A stretch of DNA of 64,000 bases. Source: Verrucomicrobiota bacterium (GTDB lineage: Bacteria > Verrucomicrobiota > Kiritimatiellia > SS1-B-03-39 > UBA6053). Made by a program: the position numbers and the translations under genes. The stretch lies in the NCBI GenBank assembly GCA_020831625.1, contig JAFIGD010000002.1:124001-188000 (forward strand), in the 5' to 3' direction. The notes under the pieces are model-generated. The model did not search any database, had not been told where the DNA came from, and saw only the letters and a program-made list of their open reading frames with translations. Positions 47,153-56,029 of this stretch are shown piece by piece (position 1 is the first letter of the stretch; each line of letters starts with the position of its first letter).

Positions 47153-47866
47153 TTATTCCGCAGAGGCGATGGCGAGGGCGGCGAGGGTGGCGGTGTCGGT
47201 GCGGAGGATGCGGGGGCCGAGGGTGGCGGGGACAAAGCCGAGGGCGGCGAAGCGGTCGAGTTCGTGGGGGATCCAGCCGCCTTCGGGGCCGATGGCGAGG
47301 AGGGTGCGGCCGGAAGATTCGGGGAGCCGGTGGAGGGGGGTGCCGCGGCCGGGATGGAGCACGAGGCGGCGGGCGGCGTCGGTGGCGGTGTCGAGTTCGT
47401 CTTCGAGGAAGATCTTGAGCCGGCGGATGACGCGGACCTCGGGGAGCCGGGTGTCGCCGGCCTGGGTGAGGCCTTCGATGAGGGCGGTTTCGAGGGGGGC
47501 GGGATCGAGGACGTGGGTGTCGAAGTAGGGTCGTTCGACGCGGGCGGCGTTGGTGAGGAAGAGGCGGCCCACGCCGAGGGCGGCGATCTGGGGGAGAAGG
47601 CGGCGGAGCACTTTGGGGCGCGGGAGGGCGAGGAGCAGATCGACCCCGGGGCGGGGCGGGGTTTCGCCTTCGGTGAGGCGGAGGACGACGGCTTGCGGGT
47701 CGAGGGTTTCGATCACCCCCTGCGCGAGGGGGCCGTTGAGGCGGCCGAGTTTCAGGGTGTCGCCGGGGCGGGCGCGGAGGACCTTGCGGATGTGGTCGGC
47801 GCGCGCGTCCTGAAGGGTCAGCAGGCCCTCCACCGGTTCATGCTGCCGGTAGAGGATGCGGTTCAT
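47153..47866 (-). CDS. rsmE: 16S rRNA (uracil1498-N3)-methyltransferase RsmE
   Basis: The 237-residue protein has an N-terminal PUA-like domain ([16 protein letters not shown]) and a SPOUT methyltransferase domain with [29 protein letters not shown] and [12 protein letters not shown], the knot that binds SAM. RsmE methylates U1498 of 16S rRNA. Length is typical. Its start overlaps the glnS stop by 4 bp. Confidence 0.94.
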   Translation of the reverse strand: MNRILYRQHEPVEGLLTLQDARADHIRKVLRARPGDTLKLGRLNGPLAQGVIETLDPQAVVLRLTEGETPPRPGVDLLLALPRPKVLRRLLPQIAALGVGRLFLTNAARVERPYFDTHVLDPAPLETALIEGLTQAGDTRLPEVRVIRRLKIFLEDELDTATDAARRLVLHPGRGTPLHRLPESSGRTLLAIGPEGGWIPHELDRFAALGFVPATLGPRILRTDTATLAALAIASAE

Positions 47867-49530
47867 TTTCCTTTCCAGCCGTCGCGCAGGGTGGCGGTCC
47901 GGTTGAAGACGGGGGCATCGGGGCGGGAATCGGGATCGGGAGTGAAGTAGCCGATGCGTTCGAACTGAACCGGTGCGCCGGGGGCGAACTCGGCGAGGGA
48001 GGGTTCGACGCAGCCGGTGACGACCTGGAGGGAGTCAAGGTTGAGGAAGTCTCGGAAGTCTTTGCCGTCCACGCCGTCGGGTTCGGGTTCGGTGAAGAGG
48101 CGGTCGTAGAGGCGGACTTCGGCTTTGAGTCCGTGTTTGGCGGAGACCCAGTGGAGGGTGCCTTTGACTTTGCGGCCGTCGGGGGTGCCGCCGCCGCGGG
48201 ATTCGGGGTCCCAGGTGCAGCGGAGTTCGGTGACGTCGCCCTGTTCATCTTTGACGACACCGGTGCAGGTGATGTAGCAGGCGGCGCGGAGCCGGACTTC
48301 GCGGCCGGGGCCGAGGCGGAAGAATTTTTTGGGGGGATCCTCCATGAAGTCGTCGCGTTCGATGTAGAGTTCGCGGCTGAAGGGGACCTGCCGGGTGCCG
48401 GCGGTTTCGTCTTCGGGGTTGTTGACGGCCTCGAAGGTTTCCTCCGCGTCTTCGGGATAGTTTTCGATGACGACTTTGAGGGGATTGAGCACGGCCATGC
48501 GGCGTTCGGCGGTTTTGTTGAGGTCCTCGCGGACGCAGAACTCGAGCAGGGCGTAGTCGGTGAGGCTGTTGAATTTGGTGATGCCGACGCGTTCGCAGAA
48601 GGTGCGGATGGCGGCGGGGGTGAAGCCGCGGCGGCGCATGCCGGTGAGGGTGGGCATGCGGGGGTCGTCCCAGCCGCTGACGTGGTTTTCCTGGACGAGG
48701 GTGAGGAGTTTGCGCTTGCTCATCACGGTGTAGGTGATGTTCAGGCGGGCGAACTCGGTCTGTTCGGGCAGGGGTTTGGGGAGAGTGACGTTTTGGAGGA
48801 TCCAGTCGTAGAGGGGGCGGTGGACTTCAAATTCGAGGGTGCAGAGAGAATGGGTGATGCCTTCGATGGCGTCTTCGAGGCAGTGGGCGAAGTCGTAGAT
48901 GGGGTAGAGGCACCAGGTGTCGCCGGTGCGGTGGTGGGCGGCGTGGCGGATGCGGTAGATGGCGGGGTCGCGCAGGTGCAGGTTGGGACTGGCCATGTCG
49001 ATTTTGGCGCGGAGGACATAGGCGCCGTCGGGGAATTCGCCGGCGCGCATGCGGGCGAAGAGGTCGAGGTTTTCGGCGGTCGGCCGGCTGCGGTGCGGGC
49101 TTTCTTTGCCGGGGCGGGTGGGGACGCCGCGGTAGTCTTTGAATTCCTCGGGGGTGAGGGTGCAGACGTAGGCGAGGTCTTTTTCGATGAGTTCCACCGC
49201 GAAGGCGTACATTTTTTCGAAGTAGTCGGAGGCGTAGCAGGGTTCGCCGGGCCAGGAAAAGCCGAGCCAGCGGACGTCCTCGGCGATGGCATCGACGTAT
49301 TCCCGGTCCTCTTTGACAGGGTTGGTGTCGTCATAGCGGAGGTTGCAGGCACCGCCGAATTCGAGGGCCATGCCGAAATTGAGGCAGATGGATTTGGCGT
49401 GGCCGATGTGGAGGTAGCCGTTGGGTTCGGGCGGGAAACGGGTTTTGACCGCGGTGTGTTTGCCGGCGGCGAGGTCGGCGGCAATCATGTCGCGAATAAA
49501 ATGGGAGGGTTTTTCAGAGGGGTCGGTCAT
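47863..49530 (-). CDS. glnS: Glutaminyl-tRNA synthetase
   Basis: The 555-residue class I synthetase attaches glutamine to tRNA-Gln. It has the HIGH signature in [34 protein letters not shown], and the KMSKS-type loop VMSKRKL. The two beta-barrel anticodon domains follow ([25 protein letters not shown]). The ATG at 49530 begins [16 protein letters not shown]; a start at 49581 would add 17 unconserved residues. The presence of GlnRS suggests that direct charging, not only the GatCAB route, is used. It is followed by rsmE on the same transcript. Confidence 0.96.
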   Translation of the reverse strand: MTDPSEKPSHFIRDMIAADLAAGKHTAVKTRFPPEPNGYLHIGHAKSICLNFGMALEFGGACNLRYDDTNPVKEDREYVDAIAEDVRWLGFSWPGEPCYASDYFEKMYAFAVELIEKDLAYVCTLTPEEFKDYRGVPTRPGKESPHRSRPTAENLDLFARMRAGEFPDGAYVLRAKIDMASPNLHLRDPAIYRIRHAAHHRTGDTWCLYPIYDFAHCLEDAIEGITHSLCTLEFEVHRPLYDWILQNVTLPKPLPEQTEFARLNITYTVMSKRKLLTLVQENHVSGWDDPRMPTLTGMRRRGFTPAAIRTFCERVGITKFNSLTDYALLEFCVREDLNKTAERRMAVLNPLKVVIENYPEDAEETFEAVNNPEDETAGTRQVPFSRELYIERDDFMEDPPKKFFRLGPGREVRLRAACYITCTGVVKDEQGDVTELRCTWDPESRGGGTPDGRKVKGTLHWVSAKHGLKAEVRLYDRLFTEPEPDGVDGKDFRDFLNLDSLQVVTGCVEPSLAEFAPGAPVQFERIGYFTPDPDSRPDAPVFNRTATLRDGWKGK

Positions 49531-49636
49531 AGAATGGGGTCCGGAGGGGATGAAAAAAGGATTGGTTTCTACATGACGCAAAACCGGCGGCTTTCAAGCG
49601 TTTTGCGGAAGAAAGCGGGGGGCGGGGATGGAAATA

Positions 49637-49676
49637 TGCTCTCACGGAGGCACGGAGTCACGGAGAGAGGGGGGCG
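49637..49676. repeat. CACGGAG dispersed repeat
   Basis: CTCACGGAGGCACGGAGTCACGGAG-type repeat upstream of glnS. It is a second kind of dispersed element related to those at 46978 and 62392. Confidence 0.7.
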
Positions 49677-49678
49677 GT

Positions 49679-49785
49679 AATGGGGTGATGGGTGATGGGG
49701 TAATGGGGTGATGGGGTGATGGGTGATGGGGTAATGGGGTGATGGGGTAATGGGATGATGGGGGATGCGTTGATGGGGATTCCAT
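49679..49785. repeat. GGGTGATGG / GGGTAATGG short tandem repeat
   Basis: About ten units of 8-9 bp (ATGGGGTGA and ATGGGGTAA variants) lie between aroD and glnS. No open frame of interest; probably a slippage-prone minisatellite. Confidence 0.85.
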
Positions 49786-49853
49786 CACAACATCAAAACA
49801 GGAATCCATCACACCGGGTCTCATACAGTCCGGGGGCAGCGCGCCCGGAGGGC

Positions 49854-50561
49854 CTACATCAGTTGTTTCAGGATCGTAAGAATCTCCCCGGCGGACTTTT
49901 GGCCGGGGGCGCTGGGCTGGTCGAGGTAGCCGTAGGTGAATTTGGTGCCGAGAGCGGGGAGGGCGGTGCGGGTGGGGGTGCCGGGGTCGCCCATGCCCAT
50001 GACGCAGAGGGGGCGGGTGAGGGCGTGCTGGGCGACGAGGTGCATGAGGGTGATGATGTCCGCTTCGCGGTCGACCCGCACGGCGAATTTGGGCAGGGCG
50101 TTGGGGGTTGCGAGCATGTCTTCGATCATGCGGTTGAGGTCGGCCAGCGGCGGGGTGCCGTTGAAATCGTGGCGGGAGACGATGATGGGCTTGCCGAGTG
50201 CGGCGGCCTGTTCGCAGAGGGCGGGGCGGAGGGCGCTGTCGGCTTCGATGTCGATGGTGGAGGCGACCTTCAGCACCGCTTCGAGGATGGGCAGCCGGGC
50301 GGCGTCGGCTCCGGTCCATTTTCCGCCGTCTTCGGGGAGACGCAGGGTGGCGATGACGGGAATGCCGAGGGCTTCCGCGCGCTGGATGGCCTGCAGGACG
50401 GCGGGAAGATCGGTGAGATCAAACCCGTCCAGCCGCGCCTCGACCGCGTCGCATTGTTTGCGGATGTCGGGAGAGAGTTGATTGAAAAACGCGGCGGAGA
50501 GCACGGTGCCGATGACACGGGGGCGGTCAAGCGAAAGCGGGCCGAGATGGAATGTGTTCAT
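49854..50561 (-). CDS. aroD: Type I 3-dehydroquinate dehydratase
   Basis: The 235-residue enzyme dehydrates 3-dehydroquinate in the shikimate pathway through a Schiff base. EARLDGFD and IATLRLPEDGG match the type I active-site strands. The catalytic His is in IIVSRHDFNGTP, and the Schiff-base Lys is in ALPKFAVRV. The later MGMGDPGTPTR and FTYGYLDQPSAPGQ blocks are as expected for the family. It is monocistronic here, without other aro genes nearby. Confidence 0.9.
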   Translation of the reverse strand: MNTFHLGPLSLDRPRVIGTVLSAAFFNQLSPDIRKQCDAVEARLDGFDLTDLPAVLQAIQRAEALGIPVIATLRLPEDGGKWTGADAARLPILEAVLKVASTIDIEADSALRPALCEQAAALGKPIIVSRHDFNGTPPLADLNRMIEDMLATPNALPKFAVRVDREADIITLMHLVAQHALTRPLCVMGMGDPGTPTRTALPALGTKFTYGYLDQPSAPGQKSAGEILTILKQLM

Positions 50562-50652
50562 GGGTGAGAAAATTCGGGGGTGAAAATGCTTTATTTGTAT
50601 GGGGGCGTGTGTTCAAAGCAAGAGGATTCTGTCAATCCTGTGTGACGGGTGA

Positions 50653-51957
50653 ATGCTGATGAAGATTTTTGTGCTGCTGAGAATGTTGCTTTGTTTGGCC
50701 GGCGCTTTCGCGTCGGTTGTGAATGCGTCTGAACCGATGCGGACCTGGACGGATGTGCAGGGGCGCATGATTACGGCGACGATGCTGGAGCCGGGTCCGG
50801 AGCATGTGAAGGTGCGGATGAGCAACGGGGCGGAACACGAGATTCCGCTGGAGCGGTTGATCGAGGCGGACCGGCAGTATGTCCGGCGGCGTTTGCTGGC
50901 GATGATTGAATCGGGGCAGCTGACCGGGGTGCGGATCCCGCCGTCTCAGCGTGTCTGGCCGCAGAGCACGGGGGTGTCGCCCACGTCGGTGGAGGTGACC
51001 GTGGTGGAGGAGAACGCCGCGCGGCGACGGTATGTGTATCACACGGCGGATTTTGAGTTTATTTCGGACGAGCGGCTGGCGCGGTCGGTGATGACCGAGG
51101 TGTCGCGGGCGTTTGAAGCGACGCGGACGCTGCTGTTGGCGCTGCCCTGGGGGCTGCGGGCGACGGCCCCGGACGGGCACGAGCGCTTTAAATCGCAGTT
51201 GTTTGAAACCCGGGAGGCGTATGTCCGCGCGGGAGCGCCCGAAAACAGCGGCGGGGTCTACATGAGCGGTCCGAAGATTTTCATGGTGCCGTTTCAAAGT
51301 CTCGGGCTGCGGAGGCGGGCGCAGACCTGGTATATGGACCGCAATTACACCAATGACACGCTGATTCACGAGATTGTGCATCAGTTGATGGACGAGGTGT
51401 TGCCGGCATTGCCGTTGTGGGTGATCGAGGGCACGGCGGAGTATGTCCGCATTCTGCCCTACAATGCGGGCACCTTCCGGCCTCAGGATCATCAGCGGGC
51501 ATTGCGGGCGGAAATCGCGGAGCGGCAGCGGCGCGGGCACCGTCTGCGGATCGACGGATTGGAGGCGTTCATGAACATGACCCACCTGCAGTGGCATGCA
51601 ATCGCCAACCGGTCCAGTCGGGATCAATCCTACCTTTACATCGCCTCGCTGTTGTTGACGTATTATTTCAATCATCTGGACGGTGACGGACACGGAACGC
51701 GTTTCATGCAGTTTATGGACGCGGTGCATGACGACGTGGACCGCCGTGCGGACATTATGGCCGATCCCCGCGTGGAGCATTTGCCGAACGGCGGCTGGCG
51801 GATGCCGCAGGGGATGATGCCGCCGGAACTGACCCATGAACGATTGCCGTTTAATCATATCGGCGTTCTCGTGGATGAGCGCCCCTACGCCCAACTGGCC
51901 GAAGAAATCGAAACCGCGTTCCGGGGCATCGGCATCCGGTTGACGGTTACGCCTTAA
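50653..51957 (+). CDS. Secreted SHD1-domain gluzincin-like metallopeptidase
   Basis: The 434-residue protein has a signal peptide (IFVLLRMLLCLAGAFASVVNA). An SHD1-type domain follows (RTWTDVQGRMITATMLEP...EIPLERLIEADRQYV), a module common in Planctomycetes and Verrucomicrobia exported proteins. The catalytic part has HEIVHQL, an HExxH zinc motif near residue 239, and a downstream Glu in WVIEGTAEYV, the gluzincin pattern of DUF1570-type peptidases. It is probably periplasmic or extracellular. A second in-frame ATG lies at 50659. Confidence 0.75.
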   Translation: MLMKIFVLLRMLLCLAGAFASVVNASEPMRTWTDVQGRMITATMLEPGPEHVKVRMSNGAEHEIPLERLIEADRQYVRRRLLAMIESGQLTGVRIPPSQRVWPQSTGVSPTSVEVTVVEENAARRRYVYHTADFEFISDERLARSVMTEVSRAFEATRTLLLALPWGLRATAPDGHERFKSQLFETREAYVRAGAPENSGGVYMSGPKIFMVPFQSLGLRRRAQTWYMDRNYTNDTLIHEIVHQLMDEVLPALPLWVIEGTAEYVRILPYNAGTFRPQDHQRALRAEIAERQRRGHRLRIDGLEAFMNMTHLQWHAIANRSSRDQSYLYIASLLLTYYFNHLDGDGHGTRFMQFMDAVHDDVDRRADIMADPRVEHLPNGGWRMPQGMMPPELTHERLPFNHIGVLVDERPYAQLAEEIETAFRGIGIRLTVTP

Positions 51958-52058
51958 CCGGGAGGTATTCGACAGGGAATGCCCCTTTTCGAAAAAATCA
52001 CCAAACGGGTGGAATCGAATTGCCAAAACCTGTGCGTCCCGCTACCCCTTTAGATTCA

Positions 52059-53021
52059 ATGAATACTTTAAAGACGTTGACCCTGTTGTTGATCGCGCTT
52101 CCGCAAGTGCTGATGAGTGAGGAACGCGTTTTTATCCATGAGGAAACCGGGATTATTCTCCCGCGGACACTTGGAGCGTTCACCATGGGGACGGCGCATG
52201 TCTTCGACGAGAAAGAACTTGGCGTGGTGGTGCCTTACAACAGTGACGGGGCGTCCGTATCCGTCTATATTTACACCGGGGGGATACCCGAGGATCCGGA
52301 GAACGCTTCACCCCGGAAAAAGGTCATTGATGAACTCGTCCGCAGTCTTGGCGAGTTAAGAGCGTTGGAGGAAATGGGGATTTATGAGCGTGTCACCTTC
52401 GCGGACTCCGGAAGAATGCGTGGAAATGAAAACCTCTTCCCGTTCATGTATATGCCGTTGACGTTCGATCAGGTGAAGGATGCCGGGACCGGAGAATCGA
52501 TCAACCGCCGGCGCAGGGTCTCCATGATTGGTGTGGGGCTGTGCAAAGGGCATTTTGTGAAGGTCCGTTACAGTTTCCGCCGGGATGAGCATCAGGAGGA
52601 GCAGGAAAAACGAAAAGAAGACTTTCTGAATCGGTTCCTTACGGTTGTTCATGAGGTGTTTCTCCGGGTTCACGTGGAGGAATATCTTGAGACGTATATG
52701 AAGATGCCGCTTTCCGAGGAGGGACGCGAAGCGCTTGGGGCGATTGTGACGTATGCTGAGCGAAGTGAGCTGATCCTGGTGCGAATCCATTCCGGGGTGA
52801 CCCCCTGGTTCGCGATAGAGGACTACCCTTATTCCCGTGAGCTGTTAGGCGCCTATATTGCGGGGCAAGTATATCAACAACTCCGCACCAACACCTTCGA
52901 ATCTGATGAAGACGCGGGGATGAAGCAGGTGCTGGAGATCTACAAACTGCTCAGAGAAATCGACGAAAAGGCTTATTGCGAGCCCTTGGAAAAGCTCTTG
53001 GACGCGGCCCGCTTGGATTGA
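52059..53021 (+). CDS. Exported hypothetical protein
   Basis: The 320-residue protein begins with a signal peptide (NTLKTLTLLLIALPQVLMS). It then reads ERVFIHEETGIILPRTLGAFTMG..., a mixed alpha/beta protein with a charged central helix (RRDEHQEEQEKRKEDFLNRFLTVVHEV). No known catalytic motif is recognised. ATG at 52059 starts the signal peptide directly; 52020 would add 13 residues. It lies downstream of the metallopeptidase gene on the same strand with a 101-bp gap. Confidence 0.6.
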   Translation: MNTLKTLTLLLIALPQVLMSEERVFIHEETGIILPRTLGAFTMGTAHVFDEKELGVVVPYNSDGASVSVYIYTGGIPEDPENASPRKKVIDELVRSLGELRALEEMGIYERVTFADSGRMRGNENLFPFMYMPLTFDQVKDAGTGESINRRRRVSMIGVGLCKGHFVKVRYSFRRDEHQEEQEKRKEDFLNRFLTVVHEVFLRVHVEEYLETYMKMPLSEEGREALGAIVTYAERSELILVRIHSGVTPWFAIEDYPYSRELLGAYIAGQVYQQLRTNTFESDEDAGMKQVLEIYKLLREIDEKAYCEPLEKLLDAARLD

Positions 53022-53064
53022 TGGGCATTGACAGACGGGGGCCGATCTATCAGGGTTGGAGGCG

Positions 53065-53427
53065 ATGAAATCTTCTCTTGATATCGGCGAAACAGGCCTG
53101 CCCCGGAATCTGTTTGATTCGCTGCCGGAAGCGGTGGCGGACGAGGTGTTTGAGACGCTGATCGCGACCGACAAGGTGCGCATTGTGCGGATCACCTCAC
53201 ACGGCCAGTCCACGCCGGAGGGGGAATGGTATGATCAGCCCGATCATGAATGGGTGACGGTGCTGCGGGGGGCGGCGCGGATTTTGGTGGAAGGGCAGGG
53301 GGAGCACCCTTTGGGTCCCGGCGATACGCTGTTTTTGCCCGCTCATTGCCGGCACCGGGTGACGTGGACCGACCCGGAGGTGAAAACCGTGTGGCTCGCG
53401 GTTCATTTTGCGCTTTCAACCTTGTAA
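53065..53427 (+). CDS. Cupin-domain protein
   Basis: The 120-residue protein has a single cupin barrel: EGEWYDQPDHEWVTVLRGAARILVEGQ gives motif 1 with its His and Glu, and LGPGDTLFLPAHCRHRVTWT gives motif 2. Small cupins of this kind bind a metal and act as sugar isomerases, oxygenases or sensors; the substrate is unknown. TTGGAGGCG upstream of ATG 53065 is a strong ribosome-binding site, which argues against an apparent start at 53056. Confidence 0.8.
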   Translation: MKSSLDIGETGLPRNLFDSLPEAVADEVFETLIATDKVRIVRITSHGQSTPEGEWYDQPDHEWVTVLRGAARILVEGQGEHPLGPGDTLFLPAHCRHRVTWTDPEVKTVWLAVHFALSTL

Positions 53428-53630
53428 ATTCGGAGTGTCATTCCGGATTTACATGGTTAGTGGCCTGCACCCTGGAAATTTTCTTGCGTTTTATAAGCGT
53501 CGGAAAGTATTGTGGACATTATGAAAAACGTTGCGGCGCTTCTCGACGAGGAAAGAGACCTCTATTGATTTATTCGGATAGCCGTTTTCTGGTTTTAGAT
53601 ATCCAGCATGTGTCTTTGCGCATGGCTGCT

Positions 53631-54200
53631 TTATTGATGTGGACTTGATTCGGTGCCAAATTCAGCATGATAAGTTGAAACGACTTGGTTTAAGGTCTGG
53701 GCTAAGGCGTTTACCCCTCCGGGCGGGAAGGCGACCGACCAGTAGAATTCAGTGTCGGTTTGGGGCAAATGCCGCAAATCCGCTCTGCGCAGCTGTTTTT
53801 CCGCAAGTTCAGTTAATTCAATTTTCTCATATAAGCAAAATTTGAGAAACCACTCTCTTTCGCAACTTTCGGTGTGAGTAAAGGCCTCAATCCGCTTCAC
53901 ATTTGATAATTCCAGAAAAAGTGCCGGTTTGTTCAAAAAAAGATATCCGGGGTATAAAATCAGCTGATTTTCGGTGATGGTCGCCAGTATTGCCGGAAAA
54001 AGAAAAATCAAAATACCGACGCAGGTCATACACCCCCAAAAGATAGTCATTCCTGTATCAGATCCGTCCACGTATAACAGGCCTGTGGCCCCTAATGAAG
54101 GTGTCGCAACAAATGCGCCGAAAAACCTGGATGACCGGAGGTCTCTACGGTCTTCAAGTTTAAAAGATTCATTTGAGTTATGGGGTGCGGGCCCGGTCAT
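53631..54200 (-). CDS. Hypothetical two-helix membrane protein
   Basis: The 189-residue protein has two adjacent membrane helices (ATPSLGATGLLYVDGSDTGMTIFW, then MTCVGILIFLFPAILATI) and a soluble C-terminal part with a PH-like look (ITENQLILYPGYLF...LELSNVKRIEAFTH). There is no recognised family. It ends downstream of recN on the same strand, 11 bp from the recN stop. Confidence 0.5.
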   Translation of the reverse strand: MTGPAPHNSNESFKLEDRRDLRSSRFFGAFVATPSLGATGLLYVDGSDTGMTIFWGCMTCVGILIFLFPAILATITENQLILYPGYLFLNKPALFLELSNVKRIEAFTHTESCEREWFLKFCLYEKIELTELAEKQLRRADLRHLPQTDTEFYWSVAFPPGGVNALAQTLNQVVSTYHAEFGTESSPHQ

Positions 54201-54211
54201 GGTTTTTTGGG

Positions 54212-55882
54212 CTAACCCTTCCCGGCGTTGGCGAGGAGTTCGCGGGCGTGGTCGGCGGAGAGGCTGGCGTGCTGTTTGCCGCCGAGCATGCGGGCGATTT
54301 CGTCGACGCGGTCCTCGCCGGTGAGAGGGGTGACGCGGGTGAAGGTGCGGCCGTCGACGACTTCTTTGCGGACGGCGAGGTGCTGGTGGCCGTGGACAGC
54401 GACCTGGGGGAGGTGGGTGATGGACAGGACCTGGCGGGTGTCGCCGACCTCGGCCATTTTGCGGCCGATGGCGTGGCCCATTTCGCCGCCGACGTTGGCG
54501 TCGATTTCATCGAAGACCATGACCGGGATTTGATCGTAGTCGGCGAGGAGGGTTTTGATGGCGAGCATGACCCGGGAAATTTCGCCGCTGGAGGCGATGT
54601 CCCGGAGGCTGCGGATGGCTTCGCCGGGGTTGGGGGCGAACTGATAGTCGATGAGGTCGATGCCGGAGGGGGCGGGTTCGGCGTCGAGGACCGCGATTTC
54701 GAAGCGGGCGTCGGGGAAGCCGAGATCACGCAGCTGGTTGAGAATTTTGGCTTCGAGGTCTTTCGCGGCGGCCTGGCGCTCTTTGCGGAGGGCTTTTCCG
54801 GCGGTTTGCAGATCCTGAAGCTGTTTGGCTTCGCGGGCGGCGAGTTCGGCGAGCAGGCCTTCGCGGTCCTCGAGGTCTTTGAGGCGCTGTTGGGATTCGG
54901 CGAGGGTTTCGAGGGCGTCTTCGACGGTGGGGCCGTATTTTTTCCGCATGCGGCTGTACACGGAGAGGCGGTCGTCGAGCCAGGTGAGGCGGCCGGGGTC
55001 GGCCTCGATGCGGTCACCGGCGAGGCGGAGGGAGGCGGCGAGTTCGCGGAGCTGGGTCTGCATGCCTTCGACCTCTTCGAGCCAGACGGCGGCGTCGGGA
55101 TGGATGTCGCGGAGGGTTTCGAGGGCGCGGCGGGCGGCGGCAAGGGCGTCGAAGGCGTTGCCTTCGGTCTCATCAAGGGCGAGGAGGGAGCCGGAGAGGC
55201 CTTCGATGATGTTCTGAGCGTTGCCGATGAGGGTGTGTTCTTCGCGGAGGGTTTCCTCTTCGCCGGGTTCGAGGGCGGCCTGCTCGAGTTCCTGCACGCG
55301 GTAGCGGAGGAGGTCGAGCTGTTGTTCGAGGGCATCGGCATCGCCCTGGAGTTCCTGTTGCCGGCGGCGGGTTTCGCGGAGGGCGGTCCAGGCGCCGGCA
55401 TAGGCCTGATGGGCGGCGGGGGTGGTTCCGGAGGCGTCGACAAAGGTGCGCTGGGTATCGGGATCGAGCAGGGACTGGTGGTCGTAGGGACCGTGCATGT
55501 CGACGAGTTCGTCGCCCAGCTTTTTGAGGAGGGCGAGGGTGACGGCGGCGTCATTGACGGTTTGGCGGCCGTTGCCTTCGGCTTTGAGTTCGCGGAAAAT
55601 AATCAGCAGACCGTCCTCGCAGGGCTCGAGACCCGCCTCTTCGAGGATATGGTTGATTTTGTCTGGGTGCTGGAGGCTGAAGACACCGCGCACCGAGCCC
55701 TTGTCCTCGCCGGTGCGGAGGGCTTTGCGGTCGGCCCGCGCGCCCAGGATGAGGTTCAGGGCCCCCATGAGGACCGATTTGCCGGCGCCGGTCTCGCCGG
55801 TGATGGCGTTCAGACCGGGTCCAAAGCGAATGGACACCTTTTCGACAAGTGCAAGATTGTTCACGGTCAGTTCGGTCAGCAT
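54212..55882 (-). CDS. recN: DNA repair protein RecN
   Basis: RecN is an SMC-like ATPase for double-strand break repair. The 556-residue protein begins LTELTVNNLALVEKVSIRF with Walker A ITGETGAGKS (27-36). A long coiled coil follows in the middle (SLRLAGDRIEADPGRL...). The C-terminal ABC-type half has SGEISRVMLAIKT and VMVFDEIDANVGG. ATG at 55882 is used because the conserved N-terminus starts there; a start at 55900 would add 6 residues. Confidence 0.95.
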   Translation of the reverse strand: MLTELTVNNLALVEKVSIRFGPGLNAITGETGAGKSVLMGALNLILGARADRKALRTGEDKGSVRGVFSLQHPDKINHILEEAGLEPCEDGLLIIFRELKAEGNGRQTVNDAAVTLALLKKLGDELVDMHGPYDHQSLLDPDTQRTFVDASGTTPAAHQAYAGAWTALRETRRRQQELQGDADALEQQLDLLRYRVQELEQAALEPGEEETLREEHTLIGNAQNIIEGLSGSLLALDETEGNAFDALAAARRALETLRDIHPDAAVWLEEVEGMQTQLRELAASLRLAGDRIEADPGRLTWLDDRLSVYSRMRKKYGPTVEDALETLAESQQRLKDLEDREGLLAELAAREAKQLQDLQTAGKALRKERQAAAKDLEAKILNQLRDLGFPDARFEIAVLDAEPAPSGIDLIDYQFAPNPGEAIRSLRDIASSGEISRVMLAIKTLLADYDQIPVMVFDEIDANVGGEMGHAIGRKMAEVGDTRQVLSITHLPQVAVHGHQHLAVRKEVVDGRTFTRVTPLTGEDRVDEIARMLGGKQHASLSADHARELLANAGKG

Positions 55883-56029
55883 GAAGCGAATCTTAACCAC
55901 TTGCGGTTTGGATGCAATCCCTTATGGTTGCCGCTGTTGAATTTCTCTTCATTTTTACAAGCTTATGCTTTATGTCTGCGGGGATATGCGCTAGAACCAG
56001 CCAGAATCTATTCCGCTTTTGGAGTCACT

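Noticed and set aside
49679-49785. Tandem GGGTGATGG repeats as a CRISPR or origin region
   Set aside because: Units are 8-9 bp without spacers and no DnaA boxes or replication genes are near.
54173-56029. Upstream extension of the membrane ATPase gene to 1118 residues
   Set aside because: The extension is exactly antisense to recN and reads as Gly/Val/Glu-rich shadow sequence. The ATPase starts at ATG 56030 after a GGAG site.
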